DNA from: Paenibacillus timonensis
GTDB taxonomy: Bacteria; Bacillota; Bacilli; Paenibacillales; Paenibacillaceae
Assembly: GCF_022427145.1 (NCBI RefSeq)
Contig: NZ_JAKSXN010000025.1
Location: 1-64,000 of the forward strand
Direction: 5' to 3'
DNA: 64,000 nt
Shown one piece after another: positions 63,945 through 64,000 of the stretch; within the stretch, counting starts at the first letter, position 1; each line of letters begins with the position of its first letter. A model generated the notes under the pieces. That model was not told the DNA's origin. It did not search any database and saw only the letters and a program-made list of their open reading frames with translations. The translations under genes and the position numbers were made by a program.

Positions 63945-64000
63945 TTACTGCAGCGGAATGGGGACGTACTCGCCGTAACCCTCTCCCGAGCTTACATGTT
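63945..64000 (-). CDS. 3' end of an unidentified gene (partial)
   Basis: Reading in from the window edge on the minus strand, one frame gives HVSSGEGYGEYVPIPLQ and a TAA stop at 63945. The sequence is protein-like but too short to name. It would be transcribed toward the oxidoreductase gene. Confidence 0.45.
   Translation of the reverse strand, partial: HVSSGEGYGEYVPIPLQ

Overview
The window looks like chromosomal DNA of a spore-forming, Gram-positive member of the Paenibacillaceae, most likely Paenibacillus or a close relative. The reasons are strong AGGAGG-type ribosome binding sites with many TTG and GTG starts, Bacillales-specific genes (YqhG, YqhH and YqzE homologues, a CwlD-type amidase), paired YesM/YesN two-component systems with Lpl-type sugar permeases, an AraR-type GntR/LacI repressor, a cobalamin-dependent ribonucleotide reductase and many sugar-utilisation genes. 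There is no CRISPR array, rRNA or intact prophage.

Layout. 1-4.4 kb: a partly decayed metal-handling neighbourhood. It holds an HMA-domain remnant, a Met-rich membrane protein, a truncated Cys-rich four-helix protein, a NusG-II protein, and a BaeRS-like sensor/regulator pair with a small secreted protein. 4.5-25.1 kb: mostly housekeeping and single genes. These are nrdJ, yqhH-yqhG, a secreted Ala/Gly-rich protein, an EamA transporter opposite a MocR regulator, yqzE, a spore-type amidase, a frameshifted polysaccharide deacetylase, an aldo/keto reductase, LysR opposite a cyanamide-hydratase-like HD protein, LacI opposite an unknown gene, a phosphotransferase, a hydroxyacid-dehydrogenase homologue lacking its catalytic residues, and a diguanylate cyclase. 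25.3-30.7 kb: the L-arabinose operon araB-araD-araA with divergent araR and three AraR-like operators. 30.8-31.4 kb: fragments of a sugar symporter, a KDPG aldolase and a tyrosine integrase lying against a tRNA-Leu gene.

31.6-43.4 kb: an arabinose-polysaccharide locus on the minus strand (AraC regulator, YesM, YesN, solute-binding lipoprotein, two permeases, GH51 arabinofuranosidase, GH2 enzyme) with two CcpA-type cre sites. It is expected to import arabino-oligosaccharides, release arabinose and feed AraA/AraB/AraD. 43.5-49.3 kb: a cytoplasmic-type sulfatase, paired short CHR oxyanion transporters, a ROK regulator and an anaerobic sulfatase-maturating radical-SAM enzyme. These may form one functional set. 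49.3-51.6 kb: an AraC regulator and melA (GH4 alpha-galactosidase) with a 21-bp-spaced direct-repeat operator. 51.7-59.4 kb: a second diguanylate cyclase, GNAT, adenosine deaminase, small membrane protein, secreted protein, an OmpR/HK pair and a class 3 lipase. 59.7-64 kb: a second identical tRNA-Leu(CAG), a frameshifted GH5 enzyme, a glycosyltransferase, a GH28 remnant, an MDR oxidoreductase and the 3' end of an unknown gene.

No clearly new defence or mobile system is visible. The most unusual items are the sulfatase/maturase/CHR set, the catalytically altered hydroxyacid dehydrogenase homologue, the mosaic of gene fragments beside tRNA-Leu, and two single-base frameshifts. The frameshifts may be assembly errors or recent decay.
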